Source of the DNA: Temnopleurus reevesii
Taxonomy: Eukaryota > Echinodermata > Echinoidea > Temnopleuroida > Temnopleuridae
Assembly (NCBI GenBank): GCA_036244855.1
Contig: BQKZ01000905.1
Location: 34,063 to 98,062, forward strand
Direction of reading: 5' to 3'
Length of the DNA: 64,000 bases
Shown here: piece by piece, positions 49,119 through 61,200 of the stretch
Numbering within the stretch: position 1 is the stretch's first letter
How the letters are laid out: every line of letters begins with the position of its first letter
Translations under genes and position numbers: made by a program
Notes under the pieces: generated by a model
The model's input: the letters and a program-made list of their open reading frames with translations, nothing else
Told to the model about the DNA's origin: nothing
Databases searched by the model: none

Positions 49119-50744
49119 AAAAGTCTCTTTATTTGCACTACATAACCAAAGCAAAATATAAAATTATATACCTCACAATGCGCGACGGAAAAAAGAGAAG
49201 AGACATTTTAAAAAGAAAGTAGTAAAATCTATCAGACATGTGCATGAGGGCCAAAGCGCAATGATTTATGGAATGGCAAATGTTGATCACTTTGCTCAAT
49301 TACCTCAATTGAAAACAATTTAGTTTGGCCATGGAATGGAAATGGAAAATAAATTTGACAATGACTTAGGGAATAGAATATTTACTATCCAAGCAAGAAC
49401 AGTTGCTATGTGTAAATCCTAAAAAAAAAATGGGAGAAAAAGCGAAAAGAAAAGGATCAGTGGGAAGATGCTCATAACTTAATCTGTGGTTTAGACTTAA
49501 TTAGCTCTTACTCTTAAATTGTGGGTGCTTTTCGGAAATGTAGTCCCACTCATTCAGATCTGTCGTAGCCCATTCACTCTCTGATCATGACACTGTGAGA
49601 TTGAAGGATACATAAATTGGACAAGGGAAACAACTTCACTTTACAATCCTCCAAAATGGTTTTATCAGAACGAAATAATGTACCCTATATCTGCTGTTTA
49701 GCTAAAACGCAACCTATCTTGTCTTCTACATTTTTTTTTAACAAAATAACGGGGGCGAAATTCATGTTGTGTGCTGGAACCAATGTGATTGCTTGATGGG
49801 ATGTCGATAATGTTGTCCAACAGGTTTGTCCTTTAATGTTTTAGTGTTTGTCACTGTCCATTCACTCGCTGATGAAAAGCGCAATCAAGACGACAGAGAA
49901 ACGGAAGGAAACGAGGAGTTATTGAAATACAAGTTCATGGTCAGATATAAAAAGGAAGGATGATGAATTTATCCAAAGGAATCATCACTTGCCCACAGTT
50001 TGCCAAATCGGATAATGGAACCTAATTCAATTACATAGCATGACCTTGAGTGTTTTTGTTCCCGTGAAGGTCGATTGTTTCATAACTGAATCACGTGACA
50101 TGTTTGACAATTGGTATCGTAAACGCAGTAATCAGGATTTTAAATATTTCTGTATAACGGTGATTTGAAACAGTGTCATTATAATTAATTTACATTATTC
50201 CTTTCAAATGTGCAAATCATGGAGATCGTCCTATATACAAGTTTACATTTAATATCTAATATTTCACCATGCTTGGGGACTGCTGTTTAATTTGTCGACC
50301 TTTTTAAAGGTATTACAACTTTCAATGATTTCATCTTTGTAATTTGTCACAAGCCATCACATTAAAAAAGGCCATTAAAAGGGATCGAATTGGAACAATA
50401 ATCAACAGTTCACTTGCCATTTTCTTCAAGCATGTCAAGCAAGACGTTAAAATTGTCATCACACAACGTCAAGGCTAAACTTAACTCCCATTGTTGTCTA
50501 CAAACGCAAACGCTTTCATTTTGAGAAACGTTTGATAGACAGTGACAGGAAAGTCCTATCTATGTGTTTTGCATGACTGCATCGTCTTTACCAAGACACC
50601 TTCAGCATGCTCGATAAGAGGCAAGCCGTCCTTGAATTAGTGAGATGGAGCATTTCATAGGAGCGACTTCCTTTGTTCCAATGCATTTATCTGTCTTGCC
50701 TCTGCATCTATTTCTCCCTCCCTCTTCCCTTCTTCTCCATCTTT

Positions 50745-50745
50745 N
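50745..50745. other. Single N
   Basis: Unresolved base in TCCATCTTTNCAGCTTG at the end of a pyrimidine-rich run. Confidence 0.95.
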
Positions 50746-50767
50746 CAGCTTGAATAGTCGGGATGCA

Positions 50768-50781
50768 GTTGCCATGGTTAC
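50768..50781 (+). promoter_or_regulatory. X-box-like palindrome GTTGCCATGGTTAC
   Basis: One mismatch from the RFX consensus RYYNYYATRRNRAC. Lies 22 bases after an unresolved N. Confidence 0.3.
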
Positions 50782-51920
50782 GCATCCTCTTTGTGTCGAA
50801 CAAGATGCCTTGAGTCTCTACCTTTATGCGGGATTTGATGTTTATCTGTATATTTTCTTGTATAATGTAGAGGGATTGATGAAACACTTTTATTTCACAT
50901 ACCGAATCGTTTGTGTACCATGGTATGAATTTGTTGACAGCTACAGGGACGATCTTATAAGAGAATTAATGATTCCAAATGTATCAAACTAGCAATATGA
51001 AGACTGACTTTGATTAATTGGAATTCCAGAGAAGTAGTGAACTAATAAATGTGGTGTTTGATGAAGGCTTACGTTATGAAATCTGTACTTCGAACGAAAA
51101 CTTGTCCTAAATGAACGCACCAATTCAATATAGAAACGAGGATTATTTTGTATTTCATGCATTACTAGATGGCAGATGTAAGATTTGGGTTGTTGATTTA
51201 CGAATTCAGATATTATGACCTTGAATCTTTTCACAATCTGTCATTCGATATTTGTATCTATCCGAACATCATGTGTTATACTGATTGGCATTATTATCTA
51301 TTCAATGTTTCCTTCACAATTTCGAGTCGTTCAAAATGAACCCTGGGAATCTGAAAACATATTTCTAAAAGTCAGTTTGAAATTGTAATTTGTACATAAA
51401 ACTAAAGGAAAAAACTGATGCACGTACAAGTATCAGTAATTTTATTTATCCAATATACGTTCTAATGGCTCTTTAAGAAAGTAGATTATTATCATATTTA
51501 GACAATACGCCAACACGAGTTCAAACATACCATCTTAAATAGTCTGATAGTAAAAACAAGGTTATGATATTTTGCGTTAATTGTAGTTCTATGTTCAGTA
51601 TGTATAGACAAGGAAGCAAGAATCGGAATGAGATATCATCCATCGTGTTTACACGAAGCTGACGAATATTGTCAGCCATTCTAAAATGATGTTTGGACAA
51701 TTACTAATTTTTGCTGAGTTCTTGCTTTAAATCCACATTTCAAGAAAGATGTATACTCATAAAAATTCTGCCGCTTTCTTGTTTGAGTGATTGACAGTCA
51801 ATCAGAATTGTAAACATGACAAACTCACAATAGCAAGCCAAAAATGGTGATGATTTATTCAATTTATCGTAAGACCTTGAACATCAACAGTCCAATCTCA
51901 TTCTGAAAAAAGTCAGTCCC

Positions 51921-51922
<2 letters not shown>

Positions 51923-51972
<50 letters not shown>
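51923..51972 (+). repeat. (CT)n microsatellite, about 25 units
   Basis: Uninterrupted CT dinucleotides, the only long tract in the window with pyrimidines on the plus strand. Confidence 0.95.
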
Positions 51973-51977
<5 letters not shown>

Positions 51978-52859
51978 TATTACTGCATTTCAATGCGATG
52001 ATTTATATCTTTGCATTGCCACAGAGGCTCCACTTTGTAATAAAATTCATGAAATCATATTTGCGAAACGAATGAATAATGATAACATCAACGCTTAAGA
52101 TTTTTAAAGGACGACAATGATTGAAAATTATACAGACGATTACGCTTTTTGTTAAAGTATGTCTGTGCACAGAGATTTGTCAGATTAAACTTGTGGTATA
52201 AAGGATAGTCGTATGTGTGTGTGTGAAAGAAGGGAGTGCTATAGATACGTTTCAATAATGCCAGTAAAAAAAGATGGAATTTTACGCGTCTGCCGTGAAA
52301 ACCCCGCTTGGGAAAACAAAAGAACCACTGAAAAATAAACATTTACACGTATGAAATAGTTTAAAGAATAACAAACAAGCATGAGGTTTACAATTCATCG
52401 AATGAAAAAACATTACACAGTACACCATTTGGCCCTAGATCTAGTCCCACGCCTACATTTATTTGTCCAGTCACGGTTGCACGGTAGCAGTTCAATTTGA
52501 AGGACCGTGTATGCACGCCGAGTTGGACGCCCAATTTCCATTCGAATCCATCTATCTTTGACTGTACAAAGCATAATATAACTCTCTCTCTTTGTTTTTT
52601 TGTTGTTAGAAAATGTAATGCACCCTATACCTCGATTTCCTTTGCATTTTTTTCAAAAATAGGCATTGCTCTCACGAAAGTGTATTGTATTGTAAAACTA
52701 AAAAGAAATCGTTAAAAACAAGATTGGCCATTGGACTGCCAAATTAGTATTATAAACATATATTGCTTCTAAAATAATTTACCTTTTATTAAAAATTCGC
52801 TTTTCTTTACGATCATTGCCTTTGATGAATCAGAGTAGAATTAATATGATTAATATTCG

Positions 52860-53103
52860 TACAACTATAATAGTAATAATAATATCCCTTATTCACCCAG
52901 GATAGCCACTTTCAGCTGTAAGCTGTTCTTCAATGGGTTCTACATAACATAAAGTTATTATTACACTTCTCCATTCTTAAATGCCGAGCGCCTGGCAAGA
53001 AGGCTAATGGTTCCATTTTTATAAGTCTTTGGTATGACTCGGCCGGGGATCGAACCCACGACCTTCCGTTCATGGGGCAGACGTTCTACCACTGGACACA
53101 TAA
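52860..53103 (-). repeat. tRNA-derived SINE
   Basis: On the minus strand the head reads GTCCAGTGGTAGAACGTCTG...GTCGTGGGTTCGATCCCCGG. It carries a good A box (TGGTAGAACG, 53082-53091) and a perfect B box (GGGTTCGATCC, 53047-53057), the internal RNA polymerase III promoter. There is no second acceptor half. Instead a ~170-base unrelated body follows, containing CCAGGCGCTCGGCATTTAAG, and ends in an AT-rich TTATTATTACTATTA tail. That is SINE architecture, not a functional tRNA gene. Mobilisation would depend on a partner LINE, not identified here. Confidence 0.85.
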
Positions 53104-53274
53104 ATTGTACGGTGTAGTGTTATTTACAAGGTAACAACGAAATGTCTTACTAACTTCCTAAATTCCTATATCATCTGCTAGCAATTTGAATTAAGAAATA
53201 AAATACAAATCAACATCTTATTTCACATTCGTTCTTCTGACAATAATAATTATTATTATCTATATGAGAGTTTT

Positions 53275-53308
53275 AAGCCGTACAATATTAAGCCATATTG
53301 TACGGCTT
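53275..53308. repeat. Perfect hairpin AAGCCGTACAATAT / ATATTGTACGGCTT
   Basis: Fourteen-base perfect arms and a six-base loop (TAAGCC), between the SINE and an N at 53344. The loop repeats the first bases of the arm, which suggests templated (replication-slippage) origin or a small transposon relic. Confidence 0.85.
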
Positions 53309-53343
53309 CAATTTTACGCTTGCGCAAAGCAGTGACCAGCCTT

Positions 53344-53344
53344 N
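53344..53344. other. Single N
   Basis: Unresolved base within CCTTNTTTTTTCTTCC. Confidence 0.95.
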
Positions 53345-54092
53345 TTTTTTCTTCCGGTAATCATTCAACACCTTCTCCTCCATGTGGCGTTCTGACCTTC
53401 ATCATTCACACCTCTCCTCATCCTCCCAACACCTCATCCTATAGCCATCTTCAGACCCGCCACGTGGGGATGATTTCCTCCAAAACATCTTCTCCAACAC
53501 GCTCCATCTCAAAATAACCAAACACCTAGCCTTAAAGGGAATCTTGCGTTAGTGCTTTTGATTTTGAGTATATGAAATTCAAAACACCCTCCCCTGTCTC
53601 CGTGCGTAGAAATAAATGAATGGCTAAGAATATGGTTGTCGTTGTTGATATTTTTTGTTCTCACTTTTGTCAAGTTATTGCGTTGTTCACGTTTTAATAT
53701 TCTGACCTCGTGCATATTCGGGAACGGTTCAGAATCTCTGCGTGTACGCAGCATTGGATGAATGAATGACAATTGAATAATAACAACATTGTACAGGCTT
53801 GTCAAAAAGCTATTGGTAAAAGTATTTTGAGCATTGTTGATTACGATGATAATGTATTTTTGTGGTTTTCTATGAAAAGCCGTAAAATGATAATCAGTAA
53901 ACCAAATCTTGCTCAATCGTGCAAAACCCACGAACTACCTGAACAATGTAAAATAAGCGAACATAGGCGTGGTTATTTAGATTTGCATTTATATACATTT
54001 TCAACATTTCCGACAGTTCAAACAGGAATGGGCATATACAGTATGTGGCATCTCTGCATGGGAACTCGTCGATCTTCTTCCACACATCTATA
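53345..54092. other. Intronic DNA with no recognised gene
   Basis: A C-rich stretch (53360-53510) gives a short proline/serine-rich plus frame. Frames of 140 and 106 codons at 53509-54093 on opposite strands overlap and neither resembles a known protein. Confidence 0.6.
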
Positions 54093-54253
54093 AATAGGGA
54101 CTTTAAGCAAAAAAGACGGGAGAGCCGACCACAACGTTAGCTGTAAGGTCCGTTCCAGAGGTAGCGTTGTGTTGGTGCACCCTTCTGGAACGGACTTTAT
54201 AGAGCTAACGTTGTGATCGGCCCTCCCGTCTTCTTTGCTAAAAGTCCCTATTA
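54093..54253. mobile_element. Foldback MITE, AATAGGGACTTTTAGC ends
   Basis: About 50 bases at each end are near-perfect inverted copies: AATAGGGACTTTAAGCAAAA, GACGGGAGAGCCGACCACAA and CGTTAGCT on the left against AGCTAACGTTGTGATCGGCC, CTCCCGTCTTCTTTGC and AAAAGTCCCTATT on the right. Inner GGTCCGTTCCAGA / TCTGGAACGGACT blocks are also inverted. Total about 161 bases, target probably TA. Confidence 0.9.
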
Positions 54254-54296
54254 TTACAAATGAAAACGAAATACCCCAACATTATTCTTATGTTTA

Positions 54297-54581
54297 TCAG
54301 ATATTTACTCGGTCTTTAATCTGAGCAAGTTCAGCGTTCCTCTCCTGAACTTTCGCTTCATTCAACTTGTACAATCCCCCCAACGTTCTTTTCCTTTGCT
54401 TGACTTGCACTTGCATGACTGCTAGCATGCTTGACCTATTAACGAATACGAAAGCTTGAGGCTCAAATATCCCTTGGTTGTGATCTTGAATGACCAAGAA
54501 AATCGATGTTTCCTCTGTACCCTCTAAGATCATACACGGGAATAATGTGCATTTTATTATAAAGAATCGAAATGAGTGCAT
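54297..54581 (-). CDS. Unrecognised small open frame with coiled-coil-like end
   Basis: This 94-codon frame has fewer low-complexity features than its neighbours. Its last third (LNEAKVQERNAELAQIKDRV) has charged and hydrophobic residues spaced as in a coiled coil. A possible acceptor TGATCTTAG occurs inside it near 54533. The stop lies 44 bases from the foldback MITE. I do not recognise the product; a decayed transposon gene, a real exon and chance are all possible. Confidence 0.2.
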   Translation of the reverse strand: MHSFRFFIIKCTLFPCMILEGTEETSIFLVIQDHNQGIFEPQAFVFVNRSSMLAVMQVQVKQRKRTLGGLYKLNEAKVQERNAELAQIKDRVNI

Positions 54582-56305
54582 CAGGGAGCGGAAGGGTGGT
54601 TGGAAAAGGGTGACCTTCGATAATTGGAAACTGACTTGAGGAGAAGCAATACGCCTACATAGAATTTGGATACGATGCCAATTGAAATCACAGCCAAGTT
54701 CACCTTCGCACAGAAGTAGCGAAACAGTCTTAAAATATGATGTCTATTTTTGCTAAAGCTGGGGTGAACTGATATGACTGCTAGCCGATGCGGATGTATA
54801 ACACTCCACTGGTATTGAGTGACATATACTAGAAATAGTGTATGACCGAAGAAAAATGAATTATAAAAGCTATTATTTTTATAGATTATACAAAGTATCC
54901 CAATAAAAATGTCCCCGAAAACTAGCCATATTCAGAATATTCCTTAAAGCCCAAGTATAGTTTTGGTAAAGATTAAGAAATGTGAATTTTTTGGATATTT
55001 ACCATGACATGTAATTTGTATAAACATTTTAAGACCATGGCATATTTTTCTACAAGCTAGTTCTTTTGAAAATTTGAATTTGACCGTTAAATCGTATTTA
55101 GCGCCCTCTCTTGGTTATAACAATATTTTGCTTCTTATCGGGCATATACAAAGTTATTTCCAAGATTTGATTAAAGCATGATAAAAAGGAATGCACAAAG
55201 AATAAATTCTGAAATTTTCATCCAATTCTGTGCNNNNNNNNNNNNNNNNNNNNNNAGCAAAGGCTATATCAGGAACATCACAACGTGGCAATGTCACCTG
55301 TTACAGTGGAAAATCATCATCAATCGACGTTTCTCCCCTGCAACGTTCAATAAACTAGTAAAAAAGTGTAACCGTGTGTTTTTACTAGGATTTGTTTACT
55401 TGCTCCGAAATATGAGAAATAAAGAACGATGTTGATGCCACAGGTTCAAGTGAGTTCAGTCCCTGGATTTGCGAGGCTCTAACGCCGATACACTTGTCAA
55501 AGGCAGAAACATTTACGACGCAGGACCATTCTCTGCCGCAAGTTTTCGTACAACTACAAAAGAAAACCCGACGGAAAAGCAGAATTTTAATCATTTGGTT
55601 GACAGAAGAGTCGGTTCCATGAAATGATCAGGTGTTTAATGCATAACACATTCGATTTGGGAGATATTTGTCTGGGATTCTAACCAGTCTTGACCGTGAC
55701 CTTATGGTGAACGGTGTGACAATTGGATAACGATGAGAATGAGTGAAAATTCTAGGGTTTTCTGAACAGATTACTTTAACATACCCTCACACGTATGTTG
55801 TCGACCAAAATATAAATGTGTGTTGGGACAATTATTTATTAATACTGTTTCTCACGATGTTTTCTTGCAGAGAAAATAAATTACTATGGGGTACATCATA
55901 AAATAAGAAATATTCCCCCATCTTATCCGTAGGCTTTTGGAAGTCTAATTAAATATTGTTTCAAGGTTTCACTCGTGGAAGAATAATGAGAATAATGCTT
56001 CACAGTACAAGAAAGAAAACAGATAACTCGTTGTATCGTGAAACATTATTCTCAAGTCTAATTACATACACATTTTAAATTTCCAATGTTTCGAACGGTT
56101 TCAGTTTGTCAATGTCTTGCTCCATTCTGTGGCACAAGTTTCTGCGTCGAAAAAAAGGAGTTGCTTGAAAACCGAAGATTCCACCTTGTGGTACTTTCGT
56201 CTGACCATCTTACAATGAAATCATGATGAAACACTCAATTCCAATGCCCATGCATGAATATAGGGCAGACTGACAACATTTTTCATTGCAGATCGTTTCA
56301 GAAGC
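54582..56305. other. Intronic DNA with a gap, no recognised gene
   Basis: Includes the 22-N gap at 55234-55255. A palindromic or coding feature was not seen on either side of it. Confidence 0.6.
55234..55255. other. Assembly gap (22 N)
   Basis: Run of N between CAATTCTGTGC and AGCAAAGGCTAT. Confidence 0.99.
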
Positions 56306-56435
56306 CATGGACCGTAACACGAAAATTTCTAATAAATCGTACGATTGATCTCAATCGTTAATCTATGGCAAATCATGTACAAAAGTTTGCGATCGATCGC
56401 ACAATCAATTGTATTTCTTTTATGTTACAGGGCCA
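56306..56435. mobile_element. Palindromic MITE, GGGGCCCGTAACA family, copy 3
   Basis: CATGGACCGTAACACGAAAA on the left and TTTTATGTTACAGGGCCAC on the right are decayed forms of the ends at 32972 and 35049. The core repeats TCGTACGATTGATC and GCGATCGATCGCAC. This is the most diverged copy at the termini. Confidence 0.75.
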
Positions 56436-58114
56436 CAAGTCAGGAAGAGCAGAGACACTATTAACTACGACTGATTGAATGATTTGGGGCAAGAAGAACA
56501 TGAACATCAACACCGTCCCAGATACAATTGCTTCTTTATATTTGGAGTTGGATTAAAGCACACCACGGGAGTAATTTCATGCTTCGTTCATATTATTTCC
56601 TTAATTGTCTGTGCCAAATCAGCAAGAGGCATATACACATGATTCTGTAGGATGACTATAAATATCCCGATAGACTACAAGATGATGACAACTGCGTAAA
56701 CATAATGTTGCACCAAGGATTTCGCGCAGTCTGATGAATATTTGTCAAGCACTTCAAAGAAAATAACTTCAGGTGATATTTTATCTCAGGTGGGTAGAGG
56801 ATGGATACGTGTTGCTTATTTATTTCCGTGAAAGAGAAATGATTGCCTCAATTCAATCTTTCGGGCGGTAAGTTATTAGTTTTGCGTCACAAAATCGTTC
56901 CAACTCTTTTGGTCATGCTCGAACCTTCACCCCTTGGCACCAAACCACTCGACATATCATAGAATTATGATTGACGACTCCTCCACACTGCACCTAATTC
57001 CGAAGGGTCACTGTGAGTTCCTCTGTCCTTTTAAAAGCTCACCGAACTGACACTTCTGGTGCAGCCATTTAAATCTCGACAAAATAATTCCATATCCACA
57101 TTACTTCCTCATCAACAGGGTCATCATTTTGGTGATCAGTTAACCAGTGACACGCTTATGAATACCAAACATACCGAAAATCGCCTCTGATGTTGCGGCC
57201 CGTTGGATGCCCACATCGTTGGACTCTTCGAATCTATCGGATGTACATTTTGGGCGGGAAATTTTTCCACGTTGTGGGTAGATGCATATTTTATCAGCAG
57301 GTAAATACCATTTAATGATGAAAGAAACGAAAGTGCTAGCACACGAATTGTTACCGGGTGTTTTGAATTCCAACTATCATCAAAATGCACTGCCAAATCA
57401 AACCAAAGTATTCTATGGTATGGCTACATCAGCAAATGAATAAGAAAATGAATAAACTCGACTAAATACTACAGATTTTCACTATTACACTTTTAAAAGC
57501 GAACAGATTACACAACATCTTTGGAAGCACGTAACGGGTTCAACTCGACTGAAAACTCCAATCTGTGTTTCCCTTTAAACCTTTCAAAAATATATTTAGG
57601 CAAGAAATTGATAATAACAATGGTGCTATACTTACTTTTCATTCCGAATGTCCATTCCTCCGTGTTACAAAATGAGAGCGTAATGTACCATCTGTCATAT
57701 ATACAGATTTTAGATGGTGGAAACATGGAATTGTTTGATAATGTCCATTTATGAATTGTTTTTTCTATGTCGTGGATCGCCGGCTACGAACTAACCCTGT
57801 ATAGAAGATGGATCCAAAGTACATTTAATATCTGGCGATTCCCAGGCCAGTTTGGCATTTAACACCTATACCAGACATTGCTACGTTTAAGTAATCCCCA
57901 AACCAGACAGCTTTCTGGAACACCAGTAATAAGTGTTACCATGCGTTGCCTTGGTAACGCTAGTAATACAATTCTATAAATGTCCTGAACAAGTAATTCA
58001 TCGCACTTTTCGTTCCCAACGATTTCTAAAAACGTATTCCATGATATCTTAGTCCAGTTGAGGACTCTGTGTTCTAATAACACATCCCTCTGCACATATT
58101 ATTATCCTGATTAA
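56436..58114. other. Intronic DNA with no recognised gene
   Basis: Overlapping minus frames at 57136-57396 and opposing frames at 57508-57754 are not recognisable. An X-box-like palindrome lies at 57945-57958. Confidence 0.6.
57945..57958 (+). promoter_or_regulatory. X-box-like site GTTGCCTTGGTAAC
   Basis: Close to the RFX consensus, one mismatch in the central AT, with intact GTTGCC and GGTAAC half-sites. Confidence 0.3.
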
Positions 58115-58246
58115 ACAGGGACTATATATAACACTCAACCACAGATTCTCATAATAATTATTATATTCCTCGAAAGTCACATACCCCTCTGATCGCGCCT
58201 CCAGAGGTGTACTTGAAAATCTGTAGTTGAGTGCTGTAGTCCCTGT
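58115..58246. mobile_element. MITE with ACAGGGACTA inverted ends
   Basis: Left ACAGGGACTATATATAACAC followed by TCAACCACAGATTCTCA mirrors the right TGAAAATCTGTAGTTGAGTG and CTGTAGTCCCTGT. Arms of about 37 bases, total about 132. Confidence 0.85.
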
Positions 58247-61200
58247 GTAGTGGAATCAGGGGAAAATATGTACAGATGAATGTGATATTATGGTAGAACA
58301 CAGAGTCCTCGTCTGGAATAATGACATCTATGCTTTTTCAAGCGCGATGAAACAGAAAATCAGCTATCAAATCTTACACATGTTTTCTCTTCAACAGCAA
58401 GGTCGCTGCAACTCTCTTTACTGATACAGAACGAGATGAAAAAAAAAAAGAAATTTTAAGTGTACAGCCTTGATCTTGTAATGAAGTTTACAGATTTCTG
58501 CCAACCCCTGGGTATGGGTTTACCAGGCCCTCCCCTTAGAAAGCTTGTTGAATTGCGATGGGGGTGGTTCGCGAGTGGGCGGCCTGGGAAAGTCGCCGCC
58601 AGAGCTAGCTGAAAAGGGGAAAGTGCACTCCATGTCATGACTTCAGGTTTTGGCAGCAAAGATTCTTTATCTAGATACATCTTAGGTTGAGTTCACATTG
58701 AAATAAATCAATATGTTTCTATCAAAGAGTTTCCTCAAAAAACTTTACTAAGGAAATATATGACCGAGTCAAAGTTAGCGGTGCGCGCAGTTGAGGCTGT
58801 ACTAGCAAGTGCGAAATGCAACATGGTGTCTACCTTTAACCCCGAAGTGGTTGAATGTTTAATTAGTCAATATCATTAATCATTGATTGAGCAATTATGC
58901 TTTTCATAAGGAACAGGAGGGTGGGCTTAGGGGCACATCTCTCCTCGACGGTGGAGCGATGGAAAGCCAGTGGCTGAGCTCCAACCCAAGCTTTATAAAA
59001 AAATCCTCCTAAACCAGTGATTTGTACATTTTTTCAAAGATGCTTTTTGTGTTCCCCCGTTCCCTCCTCAAAACGACTGAAATGGCTTCGCCCGTGCAAA
59101 GTCATGGCTCATTTAAAATGATGAACGGCAGTGACTTTGCAAATGGGAGAAACGATTAAGAACAGCTTGAAGGAAAAACACACAAGGGAATGGGTCGCCA
59201 GGGGTCTTTAACGGAATGTTTTGACGATGGCCAACTTTGAAATTTTGTATTGATTTTAGCAAACAAAAACAACAATTGCACATTAAAACCGCCCAACACA
59301 ATCTTGCCGGAAGACAACACATTATAAAGGAAAAAATGAACGTAATTATCAGTCTGCTGCGACCATAAGCTGATTAATAATTAACGGCCCCTGAATTAAT
59401 ACGAGACACATAATATTCGACGAATTCAAAGGAAACTGTCCCAAAATCATCTTAATGATATGGATTGATGCTACAAATATCAATGCTTAATAAACAATTT
59501 CATGAAAACGACCACCAGTTAATAAGTGCTAATGTACTTCTGTTTAAACACTTCAAGCCAAGTCAGATGGCATGCTGTATTGGCAGATTGGAACAAAACA
59601 TAGAGTTCGCACACTCGAGCAAATCAGTGCGGGCAAAATGGCTGAAGGCGAAATCCCATGCCAAGGGCATCGATCAAGACAGTATCGATCCAAACAAGAC
59701 GATGCCTCTAATCGATATGCCGATATCCTGACACGCAACGGCGCCTGTTTTATTCTCAGTACAAGATTTTCGTCACCATTTTTCTCTTTCTCTTTCTCAA
59801 TCTTGATGGGGCCGTCATCGTGTTGCGGTTAAAGCAAATATGGCATAGTGTGGTTTTAGACTCAACGAAAATCACTGACTTTTTGCTAAAAATATACACT
59901 ATGCTCATAGAGAGTCAGATTTTAGAGCTCGTAAAATTTTAATATTATATTGTGATTACAGTATGGCGGTCAAAATAATTAATGATACAAATCATTATTT
60001 TGTCAATAATAGTAAAAGTGAATCACTGATTTCCAGTAAGTTTCATTTAGGGTTTGCATTTTCATGAGATCTGCACATCTATAAAATCTTTCTACTCATC
60101 ACCATAAATGAATTTCTAAGCAGTGTACCGACTGACGGGCATGTTTTAATTGAGGTTTGATTGGATAAGTTAATAAGGTTGCAAGGTCTCACTAAATTCA
60201 TTGCGCACGGCGTAGTGGATGTAAAAGGCGAGGGTCCCATCAGTTTTCCAAGGGTCAAAGGTAAAATGGCGCCAATAATGTGTAAATTTATATTAATGTT
60301 CGACTGAGATCTTCGATGCTAAAAAAAATCATCACTGAAATAAATCACCTTGGAATATAGCTTGCATTGTTAAACCTTGCGTAAAATTATAATTGGTTGA
60401 TATTGAATAAAAACGCCAAAACACATAGATTAAAATTATAGTCAATAAACCTCTTGCGTGGGACTTTTAAATATTTCAGTCAAAATTCATTGTAATTACT
60501 GAAAACTTAGATTCTGTTTCAGGCTAAAACCAGCAAAGTTTGCCAAGTATTTGTTATTAAAATGTTAAAATGGTTAAGGTGGTAAAATTTGAATGATATA
60601 TCCACAGCCCCAATCGTCCAGGGCACATTCAACTAAAACCTAGAGTATGCCGGAAAAGCATAATTTTGCGATGCATTACAACATGGTTTACTGTAACATT
60701 GTTTTACTGGTCGTACTAGTTGCTGGGACATGATGCAGATATGTTATCATTTTCCTACGAGGTTATCACAGGCCAAAATGATACCCTCATTCTTGTTTGC
60801 ACTCGACAAAATCTTTCAAGATGTATCACACACTTGTCACAGGTTCAGGGCCAGAGAAAGTTCAACTCACACCTAAATTTTAATCGCGTCTTGAGACCTC
60901 TCATATTTCATATCCGTTTGTTTTCATTTTTTGCCATGTTTATACATATTTGAAATACTCCCATTTTTTCATGCGGAATAATTCATCTTATCCGTTAGGA
61001 AGTAGAGCAAAAAGACATAATTATCATTTGACACATTGATCTCACACGCATGTTTGGGTGACCCAATACATACTTCAGTTGAGGAACAAGGTCGAAATGT
61101 TTTCAATTTCTGTACCCTCATGCAGGGATCCTTGTTAGAAGGATCCCTGCGTCATGTAAAAAAGCTGTATGTGATAGCTCTTACAATATGCACAATGATA

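Larger units (their letters stand above)
46866..52859. other. Intronic DNA with simple repeats, no recognised gene
   Basis: Holds an ATT/CATT-rich tract (49034-49118), an N at 50745, an X-box-like site at 50768 and a (CT)n tract at 51923-51972. A 115-codon plus frame at 50645-50992 contains the N and has no known domain. Confidence 0.6.

Noticed and set aside
53030..53103. Functional tRNA gene on the minus strand
   Set aside because: A and B boxes are present but there is no matching 3' acceptor half, and an unrelated SINE body follows.
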